A stretch of DNA of 33,216 nt from Colimorpha sp045598945 (GCA_045598945.1 JAZRVD010000131.1:1-33216); one strand, 5' to 3'. Counted from the stretch's first letter, positions 24,801 through 32,386 are shown. The notes: generated from the sequence alone by a model not told the origin. Translations and numbers: made by a program.

Positions 24801-26004
24801 CCGCAACGAACACAACAAGCTGCTATTCTTACCGCCTTTCGGCACACGCAGCAGCTTTCGCCAATGCGCCAAAGAGAAATTAGAGGAGATATTGGTGTCT
24901 ATCAAGGCCAAAAACAAGGTGGTAACACGCAACACAAACACCACCACTACGCATGGCAAGAAACACAGCAAGGTAGAGCTTACCCCTTGCGGCATGCTGC
25001 ACAAAGAAAGCATCTACGCCCTGCGTCATGTACCAACGCCACGCCTCGTAAAGGTCAACGGCAAACTCGACGAAGTTCTTATACTCTTGGTCAACTCTCC
25101 ATCCATACGCGAAGCGCTGCTGCAACGCCTGCATGCCCATGGCGACGACCCCAAAAAGGCATTTACCGGCAAGAACAGCCTTGCAAAAAATCCCATCTAT
25201 CTCGACGAAGCCAAGACAGTTGCCGTACCAGAAGAAGTGAAGATAACCACCATGGAAACCATCTACACCATACGCGAAGAAATAAGCCCCGGCATTAAGA
25301 TAGCCGATGTGGTAGACAAGAAGATACGCGACATACTGCAAGCACGCCTCAACGAATACCACGGCAACGCCAAAGAGGCCTTTTCCAACCTCGATGCCAA
25401 CCCCATATTCCTAAACCGCGAGAAAGGCATAACCATCAAACGTGTGAGCGTGATACAAAATATGACTGGCGTGCCTATCCACAACAAGCACAACCACTAC
25501 GGCAGCCCCATACTCGACACCGACGGCAAAAGCCTGCCTGCCGACTATGTTTGGCTACAAAACAACCACCACTCCGCCATCTATATCGACCTCGAAGGCA
25601 ACCTGCACGAAAAGATAGTCAGCTTCTTTGAAGCCACCACGCGCGCCATACAAGGCTTGCCTGTCGTAGACCGACACTACAAGCAAGACGAAGGATGGAA
25701 ACTACTCTTCAGCATAAAGAAAAACGAATACTTTCTCGTCCCCACACCTGACTTCAGCCCTGCCGACATCGACCTTTTCAATCCTGCCAACGCCCAAGAG
25801 ATCAGCAAGCATCTGTATAGAGTGCAAAAAATATCAAAAAAATTCTATAATTTCAGACATCACCTTGAAACTTCTGTGGAGGAAATTCCAGAGCTACAAA
25901 ACAGCACTTGGCTAAGAATAACAGACATCAAAAAGCTTCGCAACCTTGTAAAAGTGCGACTCAACCATATAGGCAAGATTGTTGCCGTAGGCGAAGAAAA
26001 CTGA
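21820..26004 (+). CDS. cas9: Cas9 endonuclease, type II-C
   Basis: The protein has 1394 residues, typical of the long Bacteroidetes II-C Cas9 group. All nuclease sites are present: RuvC-I ILGLDLGTTSIGWALV (Asp8), the arginine-rich bridge helix TIKRGMRRNLQRYRQRRDYL (about 62-81), RuvC-II IRVEMAREMK (Glu709), HNH DLIDIEHIIPQALMFND (His793) and RuvC-III NDHRHHAMDALTIA (His954, His955, Asp958). The rest of the C-terminus is the PAM-interacting part. It should cleave both strands of a DNA target guided by crRNA:tracrRNA. cas1 follows after 16 nt, and there is no cas4 or csn2, which defines subtype II-C. The frame is intact with no inactivating change seen. The promoter is unclear; it may be expressed partly from upstream A+T-rich sequence. 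Confidence 0.98.
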   Translation: MKKILGLDLGTTSIGWALVNEAENDEETSSIIKLGVRVNPLTTDEQDNFEKGKASATNADRTIKRGMRRNLQRYRQRRDYLVKLLRNEGWITDDDKLCEEGKESTYETLRLRATAAQEPVTLAELARVLLAINKKRGYKSNRKAKDPSATGELFDGLAIARELHSQNITPGQYMYQRLQNGKTGKMPFYRSDLQKEYDRIFECQRQYYPDIFTDKEHDELLKNEKSTVDKYFYATHHIPIAEIKSKGIERQREIYTLRSRAVVQQLLDGEVIAVIAEVLREIRSSSGYLNDISERSKELYFEHLTVGQKMYQTIMANRHESLKNRVYYRNDYLDEFERIWSTQQPHHADKMTEELHRRLRDSIIFYQRPLKSKKSELSFCEFESHKIKVGDKEYTTGSRVTPRSSLLFQEFRLRQTLANICIKGDSLCQQIIEERHKPESQQQPIAMLYAGRGKRLLTHDEMDKLYERLCYCEKLTDKEAIKILIPNAEERAEASLNFKEIKGNSTFSALIKAYCAIANDSGHDIELKRLTAKQLDEALTQIFAALGYNTDILHLPTYSTVDEMQASPLFQLWHLLYSYEGDKSATGIEHLIEHLQQRYNLSNEHAQILAGVTFEEDYGSLSNKALLKLLPHMRQGMMYSEACAEVYGTHSRNSLTTEENNERALTEHIALLPKGALRNPVVEKILNQMGHVVNQIIDTYGRPDEIRVEMAREMKKTAKQRADATKAISDNTKKREEAVERLRGKFGIANPSRNDILRLMLYDELAPNGYKTLYSNQHIEEGMLFSDLIDIEHIIPQALMFNDSFQNKTLEFRTVNIEKGKQTAYDYVALKYGADGLEQYMARIKSCGLSSSKIGYLSMTLADIPTDFLNRDLNNTQYIARQAMEMLRNVARTVTATTGSITALLREHWGLIDIMQELNWSKYEAAGMIITKERRNGQTLTSIKNWSKRNDHRHHAMDALTIAFTRPAYINFLNHLTARGVDSKIIDIENRYMSRNEHNKLLFLPPFGTRSSFRQCAKEKLEEILVSIKAKNKVVTRNTNTTTTHGKKHSKVELTPCGMLHKESIYALRHVPTPRLVKVNGKLDEVLILLVNSPSIREALLQRLHAHGDDPKKAFTGKNSLAKNPIYLDEAKTVAVPEEVKITTMETIYTIREEISPGIKIADVVDKKIRDILQARLNEYHGNAKEAFSNLDANPIFLNREKGITIKRVSVIQNMTGVPIHNKHNHYGSPILDTDGKSLPADYVWLQNNHHSAIYIDLEGNLHEKIVSFFEATTRAIQGLPVVDRHYKQDEGWKLLFSIKKNEYFLVPTPDFSPADIDLFNPANAQEISKHLYRVQKISKKFYNFRHHLETSVEEIPELQNSTWLRITDIKKLRNLVKVRLNHIGKIVAVGEEN

Positions 26005-26020
26005 TAGACACCGATAAGCC

Positions 26021-26935
26021 ATGATAAAAAGAACTCTTTGTTTCACCAATCCTGCATATCTGAGCCTGCGCAACGAGCAACTGGTGATAAAACTGCCCGC
26101 TGAAGGACAAGAGCCAGAACGACAGACCGCCGTGCCGATTGAAGACATCGGCATCATAGTCCTTGACAATCCACAAATCAGCATCACCAGCAGCGTGTTC
26201 AGCAAGATACTTGAAAACAGCGGTGCCATCATCACATGCGACGCCACACACCACCCTACAGGCCTACACCTGCCCCTCGATGGCAACACCTTGCAAAGCG
26301 AGCGCTTTCACCACCAGATAGAGGCATCGCTGCCGTTACGCAAACAGCTGTGGCAGCAGACCGTGGCGCAGAAGATACGCAACCAGGCGGCTGCGCTAAG
26401 CCTGCGCCGTGGCGCCGAGACAGGAGCCTTGACGGCATGGGCATCTAAAATACGCAGTGGCGACCCTGACAACCTTGAAGGGCGTGCGGCAGCCTTCTAC
26501 TGGCGAAACATGTATGGCGACATATCCGACTTCAGCCGCGACCGCGACGGAGTGCCGCCCAACAACCTGCTCAACTATGGCTACGCCATACTACGAGCCA
26601 TGACAGCCCGGGCACTCGTCATCAGCGGACTGCTGCCCACCCTTGGCATACATCACCACAACCGCTACAACGCCTACTGCCTTGCCGACGACATAATGGA
26701 GCCATACCGACCATACGTCGACATGCTCGTAGACGAGATATGGCACACCACGGCGGTAGGCATAGAGATCACAAGAGAAATAAAAGCCAAACTGCTCACA
26801 CTCCCAACAGCCGACGTCATTATTGGCGGCGAGCGCAGCCCACTAATGGTGGCTCTATCGCAGACTACAGCCTCGCTCTACAAATGCTATGCCGGCGAGC
26901 AGCGCACCATCAGCTATCCAACAATTACAGTATGA
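26021..26935 (+). CDS. cas1: Cas1 spacer-acquisition integrase
   Basis: The protein has 304 residues, normal for type II Cas1. Metal-site residues are visible as NLEGRAAAFYWR (Glu153), LGIHHHNRYNAYCLADDIMEPYRP (His211 region and Glu227), with the N-terminal beta domain before them (TAVPIEDIGIIVLDNPQISI). With Cas2 it inserts new spacers at the leader end of a CRISPR array. It lies between cas9 and cas2, and the cas2 ATG overlaps its TGA stop (ATGA), indicating coupled translation. The gene looks intact even though no array is present nearby. Confidence 0.97.
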   Translation: MIKRTLCFTNPAYLSLRNEQLVIKLPAEGQEPERQTAVPIEDIGIIVLDNPQISITSSVFSKILENSGAIITCDATHHPTGLHLPLDGNTLQSERFHHQIEASLPLRKQLWQQTVAQKIRNQAAALSLRRGAETGALTAWASKIRSGDPDNLEGRAAAFYWRNMYGDISDFSRDRDGVPPNNLLNYGYAILRAMTARALVISGLLPTLGIHHHNRYNAYCLADDIMEPYRPYVDMLVDEIWHTTAVGIEITREIKAKLLTLPTADVIIGGERSPLMVALSQTTASLYKCYAGEQRTISYPTITV

Positions 26936-27291
26936 AAAAGACAGAAAAAAATATTACCTATCAACGATACAGCCATTATACAGCCATGTGGATACTTGTA
27001 TTATACGACCTGCCCACCGAGACGGCACGTCAGCGCAGGATAGCCGCCGACTTTCGCAAACAGATAATGAAAGACGGATTTACCATGTTTCAATTTTCGA
27101 GCTACATACGACACTGTGCCTCAAGCGAGAATGTGGCAGTACACGAGAAACGAGTAAAAGCCATCCTGCCCAGCACAGGCAAAGTGTGTATTATGCACCT
27201 CACCGACAAGCAATTTGGCAACATGCAAATATTTTACGGACAGAAAGAGGAGTCAGCACCACGAGGAGGCAAACAATTAGAACTGTTTTAA
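26932..27291 (+). CDS. cas2: Cas2 spacer-acquisition protein
   Basis: The protein has 119 residues from the ATG at 26932, which overlaps the cas1 stop by ATGA. The longer open frame from 26740 lies inside cas1 and is rejected. The ferredoxin-like core starts MWILVLYDLPTETARQRRIA with the conserved Asp at the end of strand 1, followed by FRKQIMKDGFTMFQFSSYIRHC. As in most II-C systems it would bridge two Cas1 dimers in the integration complex. The C-terminal tail GQKEESAPRGGKQLELF is the usual disordered end. A symmetric terminator follows 26 nt later. Confidence 0.96.
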   Translation: MKKTEKNITYQRYSHYTAMWILVLYDLPTETARQRRIAADFRKQIMKDGFTMFQFSSYIRHCASSENVAVHEKRVKAILPSTGKVCIMHLTDKQFGNMQIFYGQKEESAPRGGKQLELF

Positions 27292-27317
27292 CCGAATAGA
27301 AAAACTGACTATAAAGC

Positions 27318-27352
27318 AAAAAACTCGTACCCAAAAGTACGAGTTTTTTTTA
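27318..27352. terminator. Bidirectional terminator after cas2
   Basis: A perfect 7-bp stem (CTCGTAC / GTACGAG, 27324-27343) with a 6-nt loop is flanked by A-runs on the left and T-runs on the right, so it works on both strands. It would stop the cas operon from the left, and from the right any read-through from the LRR gene and the repeat-like element. Confidence 0.85.
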
Positions 27353-27373
27353 TTGAGAAACATCTTCTTACTT

Positions 27374-27415
27374 GTTGATAGTCAAAATGTAGCACATTTT
27401 GAGATGTTTATCAAC
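27374..27415. repeat. Nested inverted repeat beside the repeat-like element
   Basis: The outer arms are GTTGATA and TATCAAC (7 bp) and the inner arms CAAAATGT and ACATTTTG (8 bp) around the loop AGC. Two and seven unpaired bases separate inner from outer arms. The right outer arm lies inside the 47-bp repeat-like sequence. No T-tract follows, so it is not a standard terminator; it could be an RNA structure or a protein-binding dyad. Confidence 0.7.
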
Positions 27416-27449
27416 TTTGCAAATGTACGAAATTCAAGCAAATCAAAAC
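27403..27449 (-). CRISPR. Single degenerate type II-C CRISPR repeat, no array
   Basis: On the minus strand this 47-nt sequence begins GTTTTGATTTGCTTGAATTT and ends TTGATAAACATC. Its length and end bases resemble the 47-nt II-C repeats of Bacteroidetes that I remember (GTTGTGATTTGCTT... ...GGAAACAGC). It contains GATTTGCTTGA and TACATTTGC, exact complements of the two anti-repeat blocks of the tracrRNA at 21690-21700 and 21679-21687. No second copy is found within the window, so there is no array. It would be transcribed leftward, toward the bidirectional terminator. It could be a terminal relic repeat or a solitary crRNA-like element. Confidence 0.62.
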
Positions 27450-27453
27450 ACTG

Positions 27454-27471
27454 TTATCAATGTGTTGATAA
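27454..27471. repeat. Perfect palindrome next to the repeat-like element
   Basis: TTATCAAtgtgTTGATAA is a perfect 7-bp dyad with a 4-nt centre. It occupies the place where a spacer would lie, 5' of the repeat in crRNA orientation. The half-site TTGATA also occurs in the hairpin at 27374-27415, so four half-sites lie within 98 bp. Confidence 0.65.
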
Positions 27472-27515
27472 TAGCAAACATAATGCGTATCGCCAACTCC
27501 GTAAAGTACGCCATA

Positions 27516-29597
27516 CTAACGGAGCACTACCACACGTCTTGCCATGCCGTTGCCGATCCGAATAAAATAAACGCCCGCTGTGGCGACAGGAAAAGTAAAC
27601 ACATGTGGCGCATGCTGCTGTATAGAAAGTGGCCTACCCATAGCGTCGCACAGCGTTACACACTGATTATAAGCCCCCGAGACAGTGATGCCATTGACAA
27701 TGGCGTAAATATTGCAGCCGTCTGCCAGTACGTTGCCGACGCCTTCCGACGCCTCTACAAAATAAGCCACAAGGGCGGTATCCTCATACACTGTCAGCGA
27801 GTAAGGATTGTAAGTACAGCCGTTGCTCCAATGGTCGAAGCGGTAGCCCTCGTTGGCTACTGCCATGACGACAGCCTGCGGCGCGGTACACGATGGCTGT
27901 GTTTCTATCTGCACCGAGCCTTTGGCATCGTCATCAGCCACGGCAGTGAACACAGGTGCAGCACCCTCTATAAAATTAGAGAGCATAAACCATGCAGTGC
28001 TATACGCATCCATCGTGCCACAAGGGACATAGACAGGCACATTGCGCAGACCATACGGGAAAGTTCCAAAAGTGATCACCGGGGGTACCAAGGCACAAAC
28101 ATGGATTTCTGTAATACCATCGCATCCGTCAAAAGCTCCATCACCAATAGAGGTAACAGCATGGGGAATAGTAAGCACTGTAATACCAGAGCAACCATAA
28201 AAAGCACTGCCATCAATAGTGGTAACAGTAGCTGGCAAGGCAATAGAATCCAGAGCAGAGCAACCGACAAAAGCCGCATAGCCAATAGACAGCAACGAAC
28301 TGCCCAAAGCAACTGACTTAATGCCAGAACAGCCACTAAAAGCCCATTTGCCTATAGCCGTAACCGAAGAGCCTACTGCCACAGAATCGATACCTGTACA
28401 ATTATAAAAAGCGAAAGATGAGACAGAGGAGAAGGTATCGGGAATTACAACACTTGTAACAAGCTGATTGTTGAAATACAGACTATCGACAGTCCATTCG
28501 TTCATCGCCCTTGCAATATTGAGCCACTTGTCGATAGAGCCTAAAAAGTAAACATTCAAGTCAGTACAATTTTCAAAAGAACATCCACCAATATACGTTA
28601 CAGAAGAAGGTAGAGTAACCGACTTCAATCCAGTGCAGTTGAAAAATGTGTACTCATCTATCGTTGACACAGTATTAGGCAAGACAATCGAAGAAAGACT
28701 GCGACAGCCACGAAAAACACTCTTGCCAAGAGTCAAAGAGTAGCCGTTGTCGGCATCATGGAACGTTACCGACGACAAACTTTCGCAATCTTCGAAAGCA
28801 GACTCGCCTATGAAGGCAACAGAGTCGGGCATGTCGATAGCGAGCAAGCTTGAACAGCCCAAGAAAGCACTGTTGCCGATAGAGAGAAGAGTGTTGGGAA
28901 GAGAGACGGAAGACAAAGCGGTGCAAAACTCAAAGGCGGCATCGCCAAGAGAGACAACAGAGTCGCCCAAGACAACAGACGTCAAGTACTGACACTGGTC
29001 GAAAGCGAAACGCTCAATAGCGACGACAGAATTGGGTATAACGATAGAGGCAATTGAAGTAAAAGCAAACGCTGACTCACCAATATTTGTAACATGCGAC
29101 GGTATTGTTATAGCTGTCAAGCTACTGCAAAAGGTAAAAACACCACCTTCAATAACAGTAAGTTGGTCTGGAATGTCGAACGACAACAGACTCCTACACT
29201 CACTAAAAGCGCCCACGCCTATCGACTTGACAGAATTAGGCACAGAGACAGAGAGCAATCCACTGCAATAGCTAAAAGAGCATACTCCAATCGACGTTAC
29301 CGAAGAAGGAATGACGACAGATGTGAGAGCGTGGCAACGAAGAAAGGCGGAGTCGCCTATGGCCACCACTGGAGCGCCATTGATAGATTCAGGGAGAGTC
29401 AAGACACCAGCGGGAGCGACGTATCCGTCCCATGGAGTGTTTAGATAATCATGCGAGATAGGAGGGTGCACTATAGTAGCCTTGTTGTCGACAATCTTGT
29501 AGTATATATCGCCCACACCGGGAATAGTATAAGCAGTCTGTGCAGATATGGCGGAGACTGCCACGAGCAACGGCAAAAAAAGAAGAAAACGTTTCAT
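27516..29597 (-). CDS. Secreted BspA-type leucine-rich repeat protein with T9SS sorting domain
   Basis: The protein has 693 residues from the ATG at 29597 (MKRFLLFLPLLVAVSAISAQ, a signal peptide); ATGs at 29603 and 29621 upstream are possible but less natural. About fifteen LRR_5/BspA-type repeats of roughly 23 residues follow the pattern IGDSAFxxCxxLTSVVIPxSVxx, with an irregular insert (LNVYFLGSIDKWLNIARAM). A short Ig-like linker (QIETQPSCTAPQAVVMAVANEG) then leads to a C-terminal domain ending GVYFIRIGNGMARRVVVLR, the form of type A type IX secretion sorting signals. It should be exported and fixed to the cell surface, perhaps in adhesion; the ligand is unknown. No terminator directly follows the stop, so its transcript may run through the repeat-like element at 27403. 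Confidence 0.88.
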   Translation of the reverse strand: MKRFLLFLPLLVAVSAISAQTAYTIPGVGDIYYKIVDNKATIVHPPISHDYLNTPWDGYVAPAGVLTLPESINGAPVVAIGDSAFLRCHALTSVVIPSSVTSIGVCSFSYCSGLLSVSVPNSVKSIGVGAFSECRSLLSFDIPDQLTVIEGGVFTFCSSLTAITIPSHVTNIGESAFAFTSIASIVIPNSVVAIERFAFDQCQYLTSVVLGDSVVSLGDAAFEFCTALSSVSLPNTLLSIGNSAFLGCSSLLAIDMPDSVAFIGESAFEDCESLSSVTFHDADNGYSLTLGKSVFRGCRSLSSIVLPNTVSTIDEYTFFNCTGLKSVTLPSSVTYIGGCSFENCTDLNVYFLGSIDKWLNIARAMNEWTVDSLYFNNQLVTSVVIPDTFSSVSSFAFYNCTGIDSVAVGSSVTAIGKWAFSGCSGIKSVALGSSLLSIGYAAFVGCSALDSIALPATVTTIDGSAFYGCSGITVLTIPHAVTSIGDGAFDGCDGITEIHVCALVPPVITFGTFPYGLRNVPVYVPCGTMDAYSTAWFMLSNFIEGAAPVFTAVADDDAKGSVQIETQPSCTAPQAVVMAVANEGYRFDHWSNGCTYNPYSLTVYEDTALVAYFVEASEGVGNVLADGCNIYAIVNGITVSGAYNQCVTLCDAMGRPLSIQQHAPHVFTFPVATAGVYFIRIGNGMARRVVVLR

Positions 29598-29634
29598 AGA
29601 CATAATTTGGAATTTGAACATTTGTTAAACACTG

Positions 29635-29642
29635 CAAAGATA
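29635..29642 (-). promoter_or_regulatory. -7 box for the LRR protein gene
   Basis: On the minus strand it reads TATCTTTG, 37 nt upstream of the chosen ATG. A TTTG lies upstream at 29659-29662, but the 16-nt spacing is shorter than the usual 19-21, so the promoter is only likely. Confidence 0.45.
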
Positions 29643-29821
29643 TGTTTTTTTTAGATAACAAACATACATTTTTTTTTTCAACCTCCCACCTTACCGTTTA
29701 CACCAGCAACCATTACATCCTTCGGCAAAAAACCATAACACTCACCAATAGTAGCAAAACGGGAAATACATCATTCACGAACAAGCACTGGAGCGACACA
29801 GCATCGGCAATAATAAAAACA

Positions 29822-29867
29822 AGAAAAGGCAAACAGCGCCTTGCATAGCACCATCTGCCTTTTTTTC
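29822..29867. terminator. Terminator-like hairpin in the 29643-29886 gap
   Basis: AAAAGGCA and TGCCTTTT pair around a long (about 25-nt) loop that itself can fold (GCGCCTTGCATAGCACC). A-runs and T-runs flank the stem, so on the minus strand it can end the outer-membrane protein gene whose stop is at 29887. Nothing else is recognised in this gap. Confidence 0.5.
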
Positions 29868-29886
29868 ATATTCTGGGCTATCAGAA

Positions 29887-30771
29887 CTACAATGACTTGC
29901 CGAAGCCGAAATGGTAGGTGAGTCGGAAGCCTGCGTTAAAATAACGATACTTTTCTACAAGAAAGGTCTGCAAAGGAGCAGAGAGAGAGGCGCGGGCTTT
30001 GTCGACATCAATTATGTCAAAATTATAATCATCGACATTGCAGCTATTGAGCGAATAGTTGAAATAAAAGCCGAGAGAGAGAGCGTTGCGACGGTCGAAA
30101 TAGAAATTCCATCCAATATCGGCAGAGAGAGCGAAAAAGAACGGATATTTGACATCGGCAGGATGATAGGAACGTCTAACCCCATCGAAATGCGTAGGAC
30201 GCACCTGTCCTTCGAAATTAGAGATACCCATAGCAGTGAAATTGGTAACACTGAAGGTAGACGAAGAATAGGAGTATTTGCCAAAAGTAGTTACCGGGAA
30301 GGCAAAAGAGCATCCGATGTTGCCAAAGAGATGGTCAGCCTTGAGAGAAAGTTTGAGCGGTATCTGAAGCATAAAGATAGTTTGATGTTCAAAGACTTCG
30401 GGCGTGGTAACCATTAACTCGGCATGAGTAGGCACCCAGTTAACACCATCGGAAGAGAGATAGACAGTGCCGTCGACCTCGGAAGAGACATCGGTGAGGC
30501 GCTCGTCATGCAGCATATAAGCCACTTCGGCACCAGTGGTAAGGCCAAAATGCTTGGAGAACCAATAGGTGTAGCCCATACCAGCTGCAGCATTGATGCC
30601 CGGCTCATTGTTCCACTTATAGCGACCACCATCGTACATCACGCAGCCCATGCCCACCTCGCCAAGATTGACCGAGAGCTCGTGTCGGCGCATGACGTCA
30701 TCGGCATTTTGAGACATAGCACTTGGCACGACAGCGACAAGTAACAACAAAAACAAGGATATATGCTTCAT
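29887..30771 (-). CDS. Outer-membrane beta-barrel protein (PorT-like size)
   Basis: The protein has 294 residues. The signal peptide MKHISLFLLLLVAVVPSAMS is followed by an outer-membrane barrel pattern: HELSVNLGEVGMGCVMYDGG, GINAAAGMGYTYWFSKHFGLTTGAEVAYML, LFGNIGCSFAFPVTTFGKYS, FFFALSADIGWNFYFDRRNALSLGFYFNYSL and a final AGFRLTYHFGFG. The repeated aromatic strand ends and the 'YWFSKHFGL.TGAE' phrase are common to uncharacterised Bacteroidetes outer-membrane beta-barrel families. The substrate is unknown. It starts only 11 nt after RNase G on the same strand, so the two are probably co-transcribed, though no functional link is evident. Confidence 0.75.
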   Translation of the reverse strand: MKHISLFLLLLVAVVPSAMSQNADDVMRRHELSVNLGEVGMGCVMYDGGRYKWNNEPGINAAAGMGYTYWFSKHFGLTTGAEVAYMLHDERLTDVSSEVDGTVYLSSDGVNWVPTHAELMVTTPEVFEHQTIFMLQIPLKLSLKADHLFGNIGCSFAFPVTTFGKYSYSSSTFSVTNFTAMGISNFEGQVRPTHFDGVRRSYHPADVKYPFFFALSADIGWNFYFDRRNALSLGFYFNYSLNSCNVDDYNFDIIDVDKARASLSAPLQTFLVEKYRYFNAGFRLTYHFGFGKSL

Positions 30772-30782
30772 AATTAAAATAA

Positions 30783-32333
30783 TTACATTACAATCTCATC
30801 ACCAACGGCATTGAGAAATTTATATTCGAGAAGGCCAAAGCTCTCGGACTGTTTGACAGAGAGCCTGCATTTATACTCCCACATCCACCGGCGACGAATA
30901 GAGAGGAAGCCACGAGTAAGATAAGCATACACATAAGGGTGAGCGACAAGAGTAAGCTTCTTCTCGCCCTGCACAGTAACAAGATGATGCAGATTGAGCT
31001 TGATTTCATCGACAACAACGAGGCTTGACTTTATAGTGCCAGTACCATCACAGAACGGGCATTTCTCCTGAACGTCGACTTCGACGACAGGACGCACGCG
31101 CTGGCGTGTAATCTGCATCAAGCCGAACTTGCTAAGAGGAAGGATAGTATGACGCGCCTTGTCGCGCTTCATCTCTTCTGTCATAACGTCAAAAAGCTGA
31201 CGACGATGCTCCGCTTGAGCCATGTCGACAAAATCGATAATAACAATACCACCCATATCGCGCAGACGCAGCTGTCGCGCTATCTCTTTGGCGGCCTCGA
31301 CATTAACCTGCAGAGCTGTGTCCTCCTGCCCAGTACCACTCTTGATATGGTTGCCGCTATTGACATCGATAACGTGCATGGCCTCGGTATGCTCGATATA
31401 AAGATACACACCCGAATGTATGGCTACGATACGGCCAAAGGCGCGGCGAATATCACGCTGTATGCCAAATTGTTCAAAGATAGGAGCTTCCATCTTGTAA
31501 TGACGGACGATATCCTCCTTTTCGGGGGCAATATTATGGATATACTGCCGTATCTCCATAGCCACCTGCTCATTGTCGACATAAATAGTGTTAAAATCAT
31601 CGGAGAGGACATCGCGCAAAAGAGCCGAAGCGGCGCCCAACTCACTCCAAATCTTAGTGGTACCCGTAATACGTTTAAGAGCAACGGTCATCTGAGCCCA
31701 TTGGTCTAAGAGATTGTGTAGGTCAGCATCTAAATCAGCAACAGAACGGCCTTCAGCCATAGTGCGGACAATGACACCGAAGCCTTCGGGGCGTATGCTC
31801 TGCATAAGCCGGCGCAATCTGTTGCGTTCTTCAGAGCCCTTGATCTTTTGCGATATAGATATCTTGTTAGAAAAAGGTGTCAGCACAAGATAACGACCGG
31901 CAAAAGAGATGTCGCCCGTAAGCTTAGGTCCTTTGGTAGAGATAGGTTCTTTGACAACCTGAGTAACAATAAGCTGTCCCACCTTAAGGACATCGCCCAC
32001 CGAGCCGTTCTTTTCAAGTACAGGTTCTGGTTTAAAGCCCTTAAGGGTGGTCATGGCAGAGTCGCCATTCATAGCCAGACGCAAATACTTGCAAAAAGAA
32101 TTGTATGTAGAGCCTAAATCGAGATAGTGCATAAAGCCATCCTTATCGCTATTGAGGTCGACAAAGACAGCATTCAAGCCGGGCATAATCTTTTTTACAC
32201 GCCCGACAAAAATATCGCCGACAGAGAAAGAACCACCTATCTTGTCCTTATGGAGTTCTACCAGTTGCTTGTCCTCCATAAGAGCAATCTGCATCTCGGA
32301 ATCGTTGGCCGAAATAACAAGTTCCTTATTCAT
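30783..32333 (-). CDS. rng: Ribonuclease G (RNase E/G family)
   Basis: The protein has 516 residues, the length of RNase G; the long RNase E tail is absent. An S1-like domain lies near the N-terminus (VGDIFVGRVKKIMPGLNAVFVDL, about residues 38-60). The catalytic region carries the two metal-binding aspartate segments HVIDVNSG and GIVIIDFVDM, and the zinc-link CPFCDGTGT lies at about residue 424. It cleaves single-stranded RNA, processing the 16S rRNA 5' end and mRNAs. The ATG at 32333 starts MNKELVISANDSEMQIALMED, the standard family N-terminus. A terminator (32387-32442) isolates it from the upstream HU-COX24 pair; its own promoter is not obvious. Confidence 0.95.
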   Translation of the reverse strand: MNKELVISANDSEMQIALMEDKQLVELHKDKIGGSFSVGDIFVGRVKKIMPGLNAVFVDLNSDKDGFMHYLDLGSTYNSFCKYLRLAMNGDSAMTTLKGFKPEPVLEKNGSVGDVLKVGQLIVTQVVKEPISTKGPKLTGDISFAGRYLVLTPFSNKISISQKIKGSEERNRLRRLMQSIRPEGFGVIVRTMAEGRSVADLDADLHNLLDQWAQMTVALKRITGTTKIWSELGAASALLRDVLSDDFNTIYVDNEQVAMEIRQYIHNIAPEKEDIVRHYKMEAPIFEQFGIQRDIRRAFGRIVAIHSGVYLYIEHTEAMHVIDVNSGNHIKSGTGQEDTALQVNVEAAKEIARQLRLRDMGGIVIIDFVDMAQAEHRRQLFDVMTEEMKRDKARHTILPLSKFGLMQITRQRVRPVVEVDVQEKCPFCDGTGTIKSSLVVVDEIKLNLHHLVTVQGEKKLTLVAHPYVYAYLTRGFLSIRRRWMWEYKCRLSVKQSESFGLLEYKFLNAVGDEIVM

Positions 32334-32386
32334 CAGAAAAATAGAAATTAGAAAGCAAAGAAAATCCTACAAGAGGAAAGATAATT

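Noticed and set aside
24357..25298. 313-codon second plus-strand frame inside cas9
   Set aside because: It overlaps the RuvC-III region of Cas9 in another frame and is Gln/His/Arg-rich noise.
26740..27291. 183-codon version of Cas2
   Set aside because: The first 64 codons lie inside cas1 and show no Cas2 character; the ATG at 26932 gives a normal-length protein.
28100..29450. Periodic DNA repeats that might suggest a CRISPR array or other tandem array
   Set aside because: The roughly 69-bp periodicity encodes the 23-residue leucine-rich repeats and is degenerate at DNA level.
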